DNA from: Monomorium pharaonis
Taxonomy: Eukaryota > Arthropoda > Insecta > Hymenoptera > Formicidae
NCBI RefSeq assembly: GCF_013373865.1
Contig: NC_050474.1
Coordinates: forward strand, 17,118,042 to 17,182,041
Reading direction: 5' to 3'
DNA: 64,000 bases
Part shown: positions 1 to 12,743 of the stretch, piece by piece
Position numbering within the stretch: position 1 is the stretch's first letter
Layout: every line of letters begins with the position of its first letter
Notes under the pieces: model-generated
What the model was told of the DNA's origin: nothing
The model's database searches: none
What the model saw: only the letters and a program-made list of their open reading frames with translations
Translations under genes and position numbers: made by a program

Positions 1-1559
1 TCATCAACTTGTTGTTTTTAAAATTTAAAATAATTAAATAATGTTTTAAGTGTGGGATTCTTGTGTGTGAAATAGTAATAGTAACATAAACACTACAAAG
101 AGGTAATAAGAAAGTTATTATAGCGAATTCGACTACATACCGGTGAACATTAAAAAGTCGCTGTACACTAATTTAAAAATAACAATGACATATCACATAT
201 CTTTACATTTCGTATGTACGACGTCTTTAATGTGCACCAATACGCAATAGTAGGTCCAATCGGATTCGCTATAAATAAAAAGTAATAATTCGTTTCTTTT
301 TAAGTAAAAGTTAATTGTAACGTGTTTTTAACAACCGGTAACTTGTAGCAATAACTTTTGAGAGAAAGGAACTATAATGAATTACCTTTACGAAGTAACT
401 TTCTTAATTCTGTTGAAACAGAACTATGTAGTGGAATAATTTCAATAAATAGTTGGCGATGACATATTCCTCTTGTTGCCATATTGTTCCAACTGATGTG
501 AATATGAATAATTGTTATCCTTTGTCCCGAGCTAAGAACGTGAACCCACTTAGCGGCATCATGTTAAGAAAATGTTAGAATCTGACCAATCAAATCACGT
601 TAAATTGACACATATACACAAAAGCATTTCATTTACGTACCCAAGGCACGCAAGTCTAGTGTTTCCTCTAAGATGCCGGACCCTCAATTGGCTCCACCGA
701 TAGAAGCGCTAAGAACTATCCACATATTCAGATCAGTGATTCGTCCCTAGTTATCCTAATTAAATCTAACATACACATGTCGTACGTATTATTTAGATAC
801 AGTTGTAAAAAATAGTGTATACGATGTGCGTTGATATAAATAATTAGAGAACAATTATTAAATTAAATAATTATTAAGATAGTTATTAAAAATAATGTGC
901 ATTTTTTTAGTAAATTAGACACCGAAAGCGAGACAACTCGTGCCGCCCGCGACAAGTGTAAAGTGTTGTGATTGAAATGTATTATTTCAATCGCTCTGAA
1001 TTTTTGTGAGTCATGTTCAACAGTTAGAAGACGGAACCGAAAGTCGCCACATCTCATTTTTCTCTTCAGACAGCGGAGATGAAGTTCTCCTTCAGTTAAG
1101 TAAATTATATTTCTTTAATCGTGTCTTATCCTGTGCCTCAAAAAATATATCAGAGTAGTTAAAAAAACAATTAATAAATGTTATAATTGTAAAGAAAATT
1201 AAATGCTATCAAATTAAGATTTCACATCGTCAGTTTATGAAATCTAAAAAATATAAATACATATGAAAAAGCCTACATCTTTTCTAGAAATCTTCATTAT
1301 ATGTGTTCTGATATATGTATTTTAAGATTTCTTCTTTCATAATTTCCGAAGAAACCTATAAAAAATCTGAAAAATAAGATATTTTTTTAAAAATCTCCAT
1401 AAATTTAAAATATTTAAAATTAAAAGAAAAGTTTTAATATGAGATAAATTATAAGAAAAATTTACGCAAGGGATACGTGGCGGATTTCTAATTCGTCCAT
1501 AAGTGATCTCGATTTTTTTTTTTTTTAATTAGAACTCCCACTGAGAATGATAATGATTT
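1..1559. other. AT-rich non-coding spacer
   Basis: The stretch is AT-rich with frequent stops in all frames. Only short reading frames occur and none has recognisable composition or motifs. I see no splice-bounded exon, repeat with clear ends or RNA gene here. Confidence 0.5.
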
Positions 1560-1880
1560 CCGATGGCGTCCCCTTTTTATCTCTGTTACTGGAAAGGTCG
1601 CGAGCTGCTTAGAAACAATCGGGTATTCCGTCTGCATTGTCCATCCAGTCTGCGCGCGAAGGTAAACGACGAAGGTAAAGGCGAAGCGGGAAAGAAGAAG
1701 ATCGAAGATGGTCTTGCCAGGTTCGCGTCGCGGTTCATTCATGAAGTCGTTCTTGCGCGAAATCGCACGCCTGATGAAAGAACCGCTCTACCTGCGGACG
1801 GACGGAAGGCAACGAACGAGGAGGAATGCCATTAATTATACGTAATTGCGCAATCGCTCGTATTAATTGGATGGCTCCTG

Positions 1881-2068
1881 TATAAAGGGAGTCGTGCGCG
1901 CCCTAGTTTCGGTTTCTTGCAACGATCGTTTCGTAAAATATAATTCTACGCAACATAATGAAGGTTCAGCGTTCCACGCGTGTATTATCCGATGCAGGCA
2001 GATATCCTGCCGCGATACGGGCCCGCGCGAGACAAATTGAAGTTTTTCGCGAGCGAACCTGTCCGTAG
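1881..2068 (+). promoter_or_regulatory. Candidate core promoter with a 36-codon first reading frame
   Basis: A TATAAAGG box at 1881-1888 lies in a GC-richer patch (about 1560-2120), unlike the AT-rich surroundings. An ATG at 1958-1960, about 75 bases downstream, opens 36 codons ending at TAG 2066-2068. The peptide has no recognisable domain and starts MKVQRS, with no signal peptide. It could be a first exon spliced to exons I cannot find, or chance. The spacing of the TATA box and a C/T-rich start region is the only real support. Confidence 0.2.
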
Positions 2069-2129
2069 ACCACCGCGAACCCGTCTTCCTTCGCTTTAAC
2101 TGGCCCCTCTAGAAACGACGACCACTCGG

Positions 2130-4685
2130 CCCTATTTATTCACCGATCGCCCTTTGTATAGGCGCAATTAACTCTTTATATGAAAAAAATTGCAAATTGA
2201 TAAGAAAAGGAATTTGATATCTCTTCGTCATCTTTAATTCTTCAGTCAATTTTTCTTGCGAAAAATAGCCTTTAAATATGTAAATCAAAAAAAAAAAGAC
2301 TAATAAATAACAAAACTCGGCAAAGTTTGCAGTTTTAGAAAAAAGAATTTTAAAAAAATCTAACAATAAGCAGATTCTATGTTTTCATCAATATTAATAA
2401 AGTAAAAAACGTTAAAGTTATATAATAAAATCTCGTATAAAAATAATTATAGCCAAACAAAAACAATTATTCCTGAATTATAATATAAAAGTATTGCGAT
2501 ATAAAATATTACCCACGCATTTAGCATAGCAAAATTTTAAACAAAGAATCAAACAATTTTGAAAATAATTGTAAAAATTTGTATATTAATTATACTTTAA
2601 ATTTGAGTTTTTAAATTTTTGACAAACGTTTTAAAAAAATTTTATTCTAATAAAACTGCTACATTATAACGTATTATCTAAGCGTGATTACCTGCGAATT
2701 TCATCAATTCATGATACCGCTATTATGCAATATTTATAATATATGTTTATCAGAGTAAAGCACTCTGTATGTATAAAAAAAGAAATTATAAAATTTATAT
2801 TATATTTAGATATTCATTGTGCCATTAAAATAGAAATTAAATGCAACGTACGATATTTGAAAAAAAAAGAAAAAAAAAGAAAAACGTCTCTCAGCCTTAG
2901 ATATAAAGTTTTTTTGAAATTGTCATGTATCTTTCTTTCGAATATCAAAGCGATATTATCACGTTCGAAGAACACGACATACGTCAACGTGTTTAAATAA
3001 ATTTGCCTACCCGGAGATTATTAACGCGTCTTCTCCGAAGGTTGTCAGTGTCCTCGCGATTTTAGCATTACGCACGTAGTTCGCCTGTCTTTTCCGGATA
3101 CGCGAGATGGCAACCAGTTTGTTGGGCGCTCGGTGCTTAACAGCATCGTCTTTTTTCATCGAAGCATATGCCGAGACTATATTAGGAAACTTGCAGTCAT
3201 GTGTAAGAGGAGATAGAGCGCGTAGGCGCACGAGAGCAAGAAAGAAAAAATTGAAAATTCGAATATCGAACCTCGCGGATTCAAACCGTGCAAAAGAGTC
3301 GTCGGGTGCGTTCGCAGGACTTATAATTATTACTTCCTAAATTCGATCGCAATCGATTCCGCTGTATGCGGTTATTAAATTTTTGCACGGAGTCTAACTA
3401 CACGCATCTCCTTCCCGTTCCTCTTCCCAGGCCTCTCCTTGCGCTTGCCAAAATTCCTCTTTTTTTCGACATGCATCGCGGCCCGTGCCCGTATTAGGAA
3501 ACTTGTAGGCATTGTGTCTGGCTCTCCCGACAACGAACGGCACAACGATGACGGCGAAGCAATGAATGCTCTCTCCTCCCCTTTAGTTTCTGCGATCGGT
3601 AACAATTGCAAAAGTGACGAAATACGGAAATCGATTTTGCCGATCGCGATTTTCTCTCGCCGAATGCATTTCCCTATTTTAGAACGCAGAAAAATCGATA
3701 TTGAACTGTAGCATCAAGTTATTAATCAATATATGCAATTAAATTATTATTGTTTCATATATAAAATTTTTTTATTTTGAGAATATCTTTACATCTGTAG
3801 TGTTAAATATCAAAATAAAGTTATATGGCGTTAAACAAACGTAACTTGCTTACACAAAAAATTTTATGTAGTTTTATGAAAAAAATATATTCCCGTTTCT
3901 AATAATAATCTTGCTTATATATATATAATAAATAATTATATAATAGATTTCTTTTTCTTTAACAAATATAATAATCTTAAACTTCATTAAAAAATATTAT
4001 GTTTTTATTTCAATGTTAAAGTCACCTAAAGAGTATAATATTTGATTGTTTTAATAATAATAATATTAAAGAATTTTTGATTTAAAGATATCGCTATTTT
4101 CTGTCCTGTCATGAAAATTATTATGAGAATAGTGAGAATATACTTTAAAATTACACAAACTTGATAAAACCATACAAAATTCTTCATGTAACCAAGTTAT
4201 GTCCGTGTAACTCTGTATGTATAATCTCATTTCAATATATTTAATGTTTTGAAGACAAAGATATTATCAAAACAAGAATGTCCTTCTTTTGTAAGAATAG
4301 TACGTGTTTCTTTAACCGCGTATTTCTATAATAAATCAAGTGCAGCTTGAGAAAAATCGCGAGCAATACATTGAAGTAGGATTTTTGCATAACGTTAAGC
4401 GCAAACGAAGTAATCAGTGAATTTTCGATCTGTCAATGTGTGCGTGTGACAATCGCCTCCGCGTGGAACGCGAGTAATTTTCTTTTTTCACGCACACGTG
4501 AGTGAACGGACGCACGCACGCGTGCGAACGCGTGTGCGTCGCACGGATACATCGATGATAAAAAGCTTTCAAGGTGAGCCAGACCGACATATGAATGGCC
4601 GTATGCATGAATGGGTAGCTGTACGCACTCCGAAGGAACTAACCGGTGGATGCTGTGCTTGTTATGTGTCCGGCTAGTGCATATA
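2130..4685. other. Non-coding spacer, mostly AT-rich
   Basis: No convincing exon. GC content rises at 3000-3700 and 4400-4680, where overlapping reading frames occur on both strands without domain signals. The 4400-4680 patch is rich in CGCACGTG-like CpG words. The remainder is low-complexity A/T. Confidence 0.5.
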
Positions 4686-5100
4686 TACAGGGTGTCTCAG
4701 CTTAATTTTAACGACAGATTTTCTCCTTAATATATTACGTTAATATTAGCCGTTTGAGTGCCAGGAATTATTGTAAAAATTTATCAAATAATGTTATTGT
4801 AATAGTCATTTAAAAAGAACACACAGTAACGTGATAATAATACAATAATAAAAAATTCGAATTCCGTATTTAAAGATATAGTTATTTCTTATGTAATATT
4901 TTTTCTTTTAATGAAATTTCTATTGGAAAGAAAAATATTGCATAAAAAATAATATCTTGAAACAAGGAATTATAATTTTTTAATTCATCCATTTATTATC
5001 ATTATATTATAACTATATTGTATATGCTCTTTAGATGACAATTACAATGGAACTATTCGATACGAATTTTGTAATAGTATCTAACACTCGAACAATCCAT
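4686..5100. repeat. TACAGGGTGTC transposon end plus imperfect foldback
   Basis: A terminal sequence TACAGGGTGTC at 4686 matches the ends of the elements near 20.26 kb and 24.38 kb, preceded by TATATA. From about 4750 to 5093 the DNA is an imperfect palindrome: the left side starts near CGTTTGAGTG and the right side ends near CACTCGAACA, with the centre close to 4920. A matching CACCCTGTA right end is not present. This is probably a broken Tc1/mariner-type MITE; the arms have diverged strongly. Confidence 0.45.
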
Positions 5101-7134
5101 TAGTCGATAAAAATTATTATTAAATAATAAGAATGTATTTTTCTTGATAAAATTGTATAAAATACTTTATGTAAGCAAATTATGTTTGTTCAAGATTAAT
5201 AAATTTTTTACAGATTTTATATTCTTGCTTATACATGTGTCAATAATTGTAAATTTGAAAATAATTTTTCTTGTATCTCATAACAAAATCAAACAAAGAA
5301 TAGTCTCGGGAGTCATTAGATCAATTAAAATCTGCACAGAAATTTAATTAAAAATTATTAAACTGCGTCAAGCTTTTTTTATTTAAACTTGTTTGATTAG
5401 TAATTAAAAACAAACCTAGTTTTTCATTAAAAAGATACTCCAGTATTTTCGTACAAAAACTTCATCAAATTTTAAGATTAAGTTTATTAATTAATATATG
5501 CGTAAGCATTTCTTAGAGTTTTCCAAATTTCTTGATCGTTTAATTTTCTTTAAACTAAATTTTCTAAACACAAGTTACAGAAAGGAGAGTTTTAAGTATA
5601 ATAATTTAATTGCAAACAAACTATATATAGTCGCCAATTGCACGACACCTTGTATATGTGTGTGTATGTGTATCTCGTGGGCTACGTGTACGCTTCTTTC
5701 TCCGTCCCAAGATCACAAACGTGATCCGCGATCGCAACATCTTAGCCGTTGGCGCATCAATGAAGCCGATACGGGAAGAAATACGTCAAAGGGTTTAATT
5801 AAGATTCTTTATAAAGACCGGTTTTTTTTATGAAACGCGAATTTGATAAAAAATCGCGAATGCAATATTCACGAGCGTGGCGGTCGTTAATGAACGTCGT
5901 GCATCGGCACAACCGGAGTCGTTCCTAAATTCGAGTTGTTCGTCTTGCGCATGTGGAATTTCGTTTCGACGCGCACAATTTACAGCTGCGCGATTTGCGA
6001 TTTCGTGCAGCACGAAACTTTGATAAAATTGCTTCACTTTGATAATATAAGAAAGAATTAAATCAATTATATCAATAAAAATATCTGTAAAGTAACTACA
6101 AAGCCGCAATTTTTTGGAGAGTTATTTGTACAACAGCTCTCTTTTTCCAATAACAGAATTATAAGAGTTCAAAATTAAAGTAGTTTATCGTTAAACAAAA
6201 ATCCTGAAATGAATTCTAATTTTTATATAATATAATGTCTAAACTATAAATATTTATCTTTTAAATTAAAAGTTGATTGTCGACTGTTTTTGCGAGAAAG
6301 CAGATTCTCGCACGTTTTAAGTCCGTATTTCTTTAACTTGTGTATGTAGAGATTTCTCATAAAAATTTTTCAGCATGTTCTTCAAAAGGTTTGAAAAGTA
6401 AATATTTAAATAAGTTGTCGATCAATCCGAATTAAAAAATTAATCTAATTTGTTAGATTTTTACATATTTTCACTTTTAGCCGGCATTTTTATCTTGAGC
6501 GACAAGTAATTGTAACTTAACATGCAGCTTGAATGGATTTTGGAATAAAAGATAGATTCGTATTTTCAAACAAAATAATTCAACTATTATAATAACGCAA
6601 GTTATGTTTTACATCAATCTTTATGATTGGATATGTTATTATCAAATTTTTGGCAGGCTCATATACTATGTAAAAACAAAAGAAATAAAAAAATTTCAAT
6701 TTTCTTTTAGATTCGGTGATAAAACTATTTTAAATCTGAATTAGTATAAGTATGAAAACTTTTTACTATTATAAAATTATAATATTTATATGCAAATATA
6801 CTATATAGATATTTTAAACCTATATAAATATATTATACTAGATTTTTTGTTAGCGCTTCATGCGGTCTTCTACATTCCTTTTAATTTTCTAAATATATTA
6901 TTTACAAAATTTGTAAAAATTAATTTACAAGTCTTATACATTACAGTAAAAATGTAAAGTATGTCTGTATGATGGTGAACTACACAGTCAGGTTTATCCA
7001 CTTGCAACAGGACAACATATTTTTAAAAATTTACAAATATTTGTTTAAACAGTACCAAATTTTTTTTTTTTTAAAAGTACCACAATTTTGCAATGTTTAT
7101 TTCAATGAATTTAAAAATTAATTTTTCAAAAATA
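5101..7134. other. AT-rich non-coding spacer
   Basis: No supportable gene. A somewhat GC-richer patch at 5640-6020 contains short frames on both strands but no domain, splice-bounded exon or repeat end. Confidence 0.5.
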
Positions 7135-8046
7135 TTAGGTTGGAGAAAAAGAAATCCATTATTTTTTCGTTTATTTCAAGGCTTTATTTAACATAGTTAG
7201 GATTGTTCGTTTTGGTCAAATGTGCACTGTTTTGTTTTACAATTTGTTGCCATTTCAAAGGTAATTCCATGATGCCTCTCTCATAGAAGCCCTGATCCCT
7301 ATTGGCAAAAACTTGGCTAAGAGATTTTCACAATCTTCTCTTGAGGACAATTTCTTATCACCAAAGAAATTTTGCAATGACAAAAAAAGATGGTAATCGC
7401 TTGGTGCCAGGTTCGGACTATAAGGTGGATGCATCAAAACTTCCCAACCAAGCTGTCGAAGTTTCTGGTGAGTCACTATAGACGTATGTGGCCTGGCGTT
7501 GTCGTGATGGAACACAACTCCTCTCCTATTGGCCAATTCTAGCCGCTTCTGGTCAATCGCTAGCTTCAAACGGTCCAATTGTTAACAATAGAGGTTCGAA
7601 TGTTTGGCCACATAAAAGCAACTCATAGTGGATGATTCCTTTCCAGTCCCACCAAACACACAACAAAACCTTCCCGATTGTTAATCCTAGTTTAAGCCGC
7701 TTTGCCGCGCTTTAATCACGATCGTTTTTGCACAATATTGTCATATGTAATCCATTTCTCATCACCAGTCACCATCCGTTTCAGAAATGGCTCGATTTCG
7801 TTCCGTTTGACCAAGGCTTCGCAGATGGAAATTCGGTCCATCATGTTTTTTTGCGTCAATTCGTGTGACACCCAAACATCGAGCGTCTTTTTGAATCCAG
7901 CTTTATGCAAATGGTTTGAAACTGTTTTATGGTCGATCTTCAACCTGGGCAATGCTACGACTGCTAACATGCCGGTCTACTTCCATCACTTCCATTATTT
8001 TATTGACATTTTCAATGACCGGGTATGGTTTCTAGTATGGTTTTAA
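7135..8046 (-). mobile_element. Decayed mariner transposon with broken transposase
   Basis: A mariner (D34D) cut-and-paste transposase is encoded on the minus strand. The catalytic triad is visible: VTGDEKW near 7770, HDNARPH near 7510 and LAPSDYH near 7410. Exactly 34 residues separate the second and third aspartates, the mariner spacing. Frames shift between 7578 and 7716, and again at the A5 run 7307-7311, beyond which the usual C-terminal YERGIMELP continues in another frame. A 3' terminal repeat starting TTAGGTTGG lies at 7135 next to a TA. The N-terminal helix-turn-helix region (roughly the first 100 residues) and the 5' terminal repeat are missing, so the copy is 5'-truncated and inactive. 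The family assignment is firm; the exact 5' limit is not. Confidence 0.9.
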
Positions 8047-8510
8047 CGCGCCATCTACTACGGAATAAAATTTTGTTTTGGCAACACCGTCTGCGATTCT
8101 TGCTTGGCGGTTGTCTGCACTAACGAACCTAAAACTCGGGTACTTCCAAAGAAGATGAAGCACCCGTCTCCCAGTGGTCAAAGCCTTTACCGAGTACGCC
8201 CGACGAAAAAATCTCGTTACGGGAAAACACCCCTTCGGCGTAAGGATGCCGAGGACGCTCGGCGGAGAAAGAGTATATCCTCATCTCTGAGAAGACAGAG
8301 TGGGAGTGCCTACTCGGATGAACGACCGGCTTATATACTCGCTCGGACATCCTCACCCTGCGTGCCGGGATAGCGGTGGTAGTAAGGATGAATGTAAGGC
8401 CACTTGAGTGGGGAGTTGCATGGCCGGCGGCGACGGTGGTGGCAGAGTGCAAACCAGGGGTGGCCTTGAGCCCGTTGCGGTCGTAACGATACTTTATCGT
8501 CACAAGTATT
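8047..8510. repeat. GC-rich repeat-like block next to the mariner
   Basis: Composition changes sharply from AT-rich to GC-rich between about 8090 and 8490. A 124-codon minus-strand frame (8503-8129) spans most of it, but its protein has no domain I recognise and it has an overlapping open frame on the other strand. It begins exactly where mariner homology stops, so it may be the sequence the truncated mariner joined. It may also be a fragment of a non-LTR retroelement. No target duplication or poly(A) tail was found. Confidence 0.4.
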
Positions 8511-8698
8511 TTATATGGCGTTTCTTTTTACAATAAAAGAAACGGAAAATCTCAAAAAGTTTTATTTTGAGTAAGTTTGATGAATTTAAAAAGAAATTTT
8601 TAAATTATGTATCGAAATAGTTATTTGGACTAATAGTTCTAATAAAAGATTATGTAAGCTGTTTCTTTCTTTTTCAAAGAATTCGACAGAGATTCTTA

Positions 8699-8856
8699 TG
8701 CAAGGTCTACAATGTCAGCAGGAGTAATGGAGTAAGGAATAAGAGTAACAATTGACCAATTAAAAACCGGGAGTAAACGAAATGGGCAAATCTCATTTCA
8801 TATTTCTTACTTCTTACTCCTACTCCATTACTCCTGCTGACAGTGTAGACCTTGCA
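8699..8856. mobile_element. Hairpin MITE with TTA target duplication
   Basis: Inverted arms of about 50 bp (8699-8748 and 8808-8856) begin TGCAAGGTCTAC and end GTAGACCTTGCA. A TTA triplet flanks each side (8696-8698 and 8857-8859). A 3-bp TTA duplication is typical of PIF/Harbinger elements, so a non-autonomous member is likely. There is no coding capacity. Confidence 0.75.
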
Positions 8857-8859
8857 TTA

Positions 8860-9863
8860 AAGTTCTCTTGGATATCAGAGTCAATTTTGTAAAATCTTCG
8901 ATGTAGATTTGCAAATCACGCAAATCTACTTACACTTTAACTTACACTTTAAAAAGTTACGGAACTTGCTCAGGTACTATCATCAAATAGTCCAACCCAT
9001 CATCACCGTCATTCCACACAACTTTGAGGCGTATCTGGAATTCGCAAAGGCCACATTAAAATTTACCCCATGTCCTTCCCGGCGTGGTTTATGCTGTTTC
9101 TCATTCGGGTAACAACACCTATGATTACTGCAATGCCACGAGCCGATCGCTAATTTTTTCAATTTGGTCCCTCCGTTGTCCGTGTGTCCCTCCGTTAGAC
9201 ACGCAAATGCTGATAGTGCTGGGTACTGTGCCATAAAGAAACAATCCGGGAATGGTACTTCGTCAAGGATGAAACCGTCAAAATGTTTGACGTGGCGGAG
9301 TAGAAAGACGAAGAAGGATTCATTTCTCGGACGAATCCGTCTCTTTACGACCGAAGAAAAGAGAAGAAATTGTTCTACGGGTGGTCACAGTCAAGGTGAA
9401 ACTAAATTTTATTCTATGTATTTTATGTACATATATCTTCAGTAACATAGTTTTGTTGTTGTAACAGAAATCCGCTGTTTACTTAAAATTCTACAAGGAT
9501 TTCTGCATTCGTTTTGATTAACTTTTACAATTTATCTCGACAAATTTGAGATTTAATTGCACATTAAAACAATTAATTATCGTGTCATCATGGACATGTA
9601 ATATTGGCAGATCATTCGTTACACAATTAGATGTATGTGTGTATTTCGAGATATTACTTTACCAGCTATATATAATGTGCACTCGTTTTTCAGTTCAAAG
9701 TAAGGATTATAAGTGGAAACAATGTAAAATAATCTTTTAAGGTATTCTTATCTTAGAATTAATCGATTTCAGCATGCTTGTGGTGTGATGGACGCGTTGA
9801 TACAGGATGTAAAACTTGCTGGTACAGCAAGAAAGTGTAAAACAATAGTCATAGTAGATGGAT
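8860..9863. other. Unassigned spacer
   Basis: Short open frames occur on both strands around 8980-9440, where GC content is higher, but none has recognisable motifs or clean splice boundaries. I see no gene that can be supported. Confidence 0.4.
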
Positions 9864-10173
9864 GCAACGCGTTCACTTTTTTTTACGAGAGAAATGCAGC
9901 TTACGCATACCCCCGTCTCGGGAAAGAAATGGGGGCTATGTAGGACTTACCGCCCGGTAAAGGCCAGACGATATACCCACTAAACCCCTCGGTGGTTGCC
10001 TATCTCCGGGGCAACCGGCGGGCCACGGGTCAAACTAGTACGCACCGCGGCCCGCCGTAACCCCCGAATATCCCCTCCGCATCTCAAATCCCGCAAGCGG
10101 GAGAGTCAGAGGGGATCCATCCCCGAGAGGCGGCCAGGCCCGACCCGTTAGGACCGAACCGCAACACGTTCAC
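9864..10173 (-). mobile_element. GC-rich retroposon with poly(A) tail and 13-bp target duplication
   Basis: A strongly GC-rich 284-bp insert (9877-10160) sits in AT-rich DNA between near-identical 13-mers: GCAACGCGTTCAC (9864-9876) and GCAACACGTTCAC (10161-10173), 12 of 13 matching. Next to the left copy is a T8 run (9877-9884), which on the minus strand is a 3' poly(A) tail. This structure is that of target-primed reverse transcription, so the insert is a SINE or the 5'-truncated 3' end of a non-LTR element. No reverse transcriptase coding is left, and the clade is not determined. Confidence 0.75.
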
Positions 10174-10925
10174 CTCGAATCACACGCGCATCTTCAAAAA
10201 CATTAAGGTGATGATTCTGCCTAAGCAAATTACGCTAGCAAGATCATTCTTCGATTTAACAAAAAATGATTGGTGTAATAGTGTAATTGTACTAATAGTG
10301 GATGAAATATATATATATTATAGATAATATTATTTCACTTTTAGATTAAAATAAGTTTTTTTACGTTAATTGTGGGTTTGTACACGGAGAATTTCCTCTT
10401 GAAATTTACTCTCAAATCCTGGTAATCGTGGGATAATATGTGATCTCGAGAAAATATATATTATTTTTATATATAGGAATGTTTTTTAAATTAAAAAAGA
10501 AATATCTTTAAAATCATGGTTACTTTATTAAAATAAAATACGATACATAAACTAATAATAATAATCCAGTCACCAAAAATATTTTAACCTCTTGCATTAA
10601 GAATGATAGAAAAAAAAATATATGTTACACAAACCATATTGTAATATTTTTTGTAAAATAATGTCAATATACGTCCACAACATAAAATTTAGCAATACAA
10701 AGTAGTATATTGAGATATATATGATCTGTTAAAAGTATAAATTTAAAATTATGCATTGTTCAAGTTCCTAAAAAGAACCATAATACGTGTAAAATAAAAC
10801 CAACAATACAGAAAAGATGTTATATAATCAATAGTAATTACAAACTATCGACACAATATATTTGTTATTTTATCGTTTATTACATAAACTACTATTAACT
10901 ATATATAGTTTTGGCCCTATTCCTT
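10174..10925. other. AT-rich spacer downstream of the p62 copy
   Basis: No coding signal. It lies 3' of the minus-strand p62 copy and would contain its 3' untranslated region and polyadenylation site if the copy is transcribed. Confidence 0.45.
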
Positions 10926-11161
10926 CTAATGACAGCGTACTGCATAAATTACATCTAATGCTTTGTAGATGTCACCATTTTGTACAGACGAGTGAGCCAT
11001 GAATCCTCGTTGGAGAACTCAATCGCCATCATTTCTTGTACGATCTGTTGAATCTTAGGATTTAGATGATAGAACTCTTGCCTTACTTCTTCAGGTAAGG
11101 ATGGGTCCATTTTCCGATTTAACGGTTCTTTTTCTGGCGCTGTCGGCGCAGATAGTGTCGC
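10926..11161 (-). pseudogene. p62 copy, UBA exon with frameshift
   Basis: The exon follows a TTACAG acceptor and encodes a linker and then the UBA core (IQQIVQEMMAIEFSNEDSW). The invariant-type glycine of the MGF loop is glutamate here (AIEF). After LTRLYK the frame hits a stop at 10955. One additional A in the A4 run 10981-10978 would continue into NGDIYKALDVIY and a stop at 10928-10926, completing the third UBA helix. The intended reading is therefore clear, and the copy as read lacks a full UBA. Confidence 0.75.
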
Positions 11162-11721
11162 CTGTAAGATAAAGTATTCTGAATACATGATACACACGCA
11201 TAGAGAGGGTTCAGATTTATGAAGTGGTGATTAATACTACCATTACTGTAACCATAGTATCATAATAGTACCAATTAGAATGCCTTTTTATGGTAACGGT
11301 CACTTTCAACGTCAAAAGGCGTCAAATAAATTGATATTTTTATCAAATATTTGGTCACATCACATGATCAAAAAGAAAGATATCAATTAGTAATTTTTGG
11401 TCACGCAATATCTTTTGACACTGATAGCGTCAGCGTACACTTATAATAAATCGCAAAAGTAATTCTGCCAGAATTAGAAGCAATATTTAATAAAGCAAGT
11501 AATAAATTCTACCAGCTCTTCAAATTCTGAATCCTTTGCAAGATTGTGAAATGTTAAAATATTATAAATATAAATTCTTAATTATATCCTAATGTTTTAA
11601 TATTATGCTATATTATATCTAAAAAGTAAAATTTAAGATTAAATATATTTCAAATTTAGATCATTAAACCGTTATTTTACTGATTCTGCATATTCTAATC
11701 ATCTAGTTTTCAATTTACACA

Positions 11722-12743
11722 TATGCGGGGCACATCTCCTTAGGCATAGTTCCATTTGCATTCAATGAAGACGAAGCATGGCTAATATTGGAACTTTCGC
11801 ATTGTATCATCGACCATTCCTCAGCTTCGACTGCTTGCTCAGGAAAAGTTGCTGTTGCTGATTCCTTTTGTAATGATGCGTTATCTGTTAAAGGAGCACC
11901 TGCAGTATTTACAGGTTCATCGCGCAGCTTCTTTGTCTCACTTGGAAATTTCTTAGTGGAGTCCTTTGAAAACGTAAATGCGCAGAGCTCAGGCTTTTGC
12001 ATGCTAGCCTTCATCTGTGCATTGTCTGTGGGTTTCTTAGTGAAATCATTGTCGGTCATCATGGTAACGTTGATACCGAATAGATTCAGGAACTGTAAGA
12101 TGTCCAAGATGTTATCTTTAACAATTTTTAACAACTGCAAGAAAGAGTGCCTGATTGCTTCGGCAGATGGTTCCTTAGGCCACTTCTGCTTGTGACAAAC
12201 CTTATAGTTTTTGCCTGACAAAACAGTACAAGTATCTATAATAAAATTCTCTAGTATGTTTATGACAGATAGATCAAAAGGGCCAAACTTACCAACTGTG
12301 CTGCACATTGAATAGCTAGTTTGTTTGTGCTTATGCGGTGTGTATCTATGCTCATCCTCTTTGCAGTGCTGCACTGTCTTTTTCATAAATTTGCGCAAGT
12401 CATGAGCAAACCAGCGACCATGGTAGCCCGACTCAATAGGTTGTGTCATGCGGACCATGCAATGCTCTGAATGATTGCCAAGATTCATGCAATTAGTGCA
12501 CAAGTTGTAATCCAGACATTCCACGCACTTGAAGCAAAAACCATGTATATACTTGTTGCATACACAACATATCACAACAGGATGCAATATTTTTTTCTAT
12601 ATTTGACATGTCTATCGTGTCTTGCTTTAATTTCAGGAAAATGTACAGTTCAGGAAAATATACATTAATATATTTCTTAACTATGCTCTCCAGTGCAATT
12701 TTGAACTCTTTGTTGGTAGATATAATGATCTTATCTTCTTTAT
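11722..12743 (-). pseudogene. p62 copy, main exon: PB1 end, ZZ finger and LIR
   Basis: The exon starts after an AG acceptor at 12745-12744, in phase 1, with the second half of PB1 (KEDKIIISTNKEF). A seven-A run at 12596-12590 then shifts the frame by one base; with six A the peptide runs directly into HPVVICCVC of the ZZ finger. The ZZ ligands are intact: CxxC near the start, FKCVEC, LCTNC and HSEH. From 12587 the frame is open for 290 codons to a stop at 11715. The LIR core WSMI, preceded by EAEE, is about 30 residues from the end. A GTGTAA donor at 11721 joins in phase 0 to the UBA exon. Confidence 0.75.

Noticed and set aside
3240..3330. GATTCAAACC-like box B suggesting a tRNA on the minus strand
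   Set aside because: No box A at proper distance and no cloverleaf could be drawn.
11788..12195. 135-codon plus-strand frame
   Set aside because: Antisense shadow of the p62 ZZ-LIR exon.
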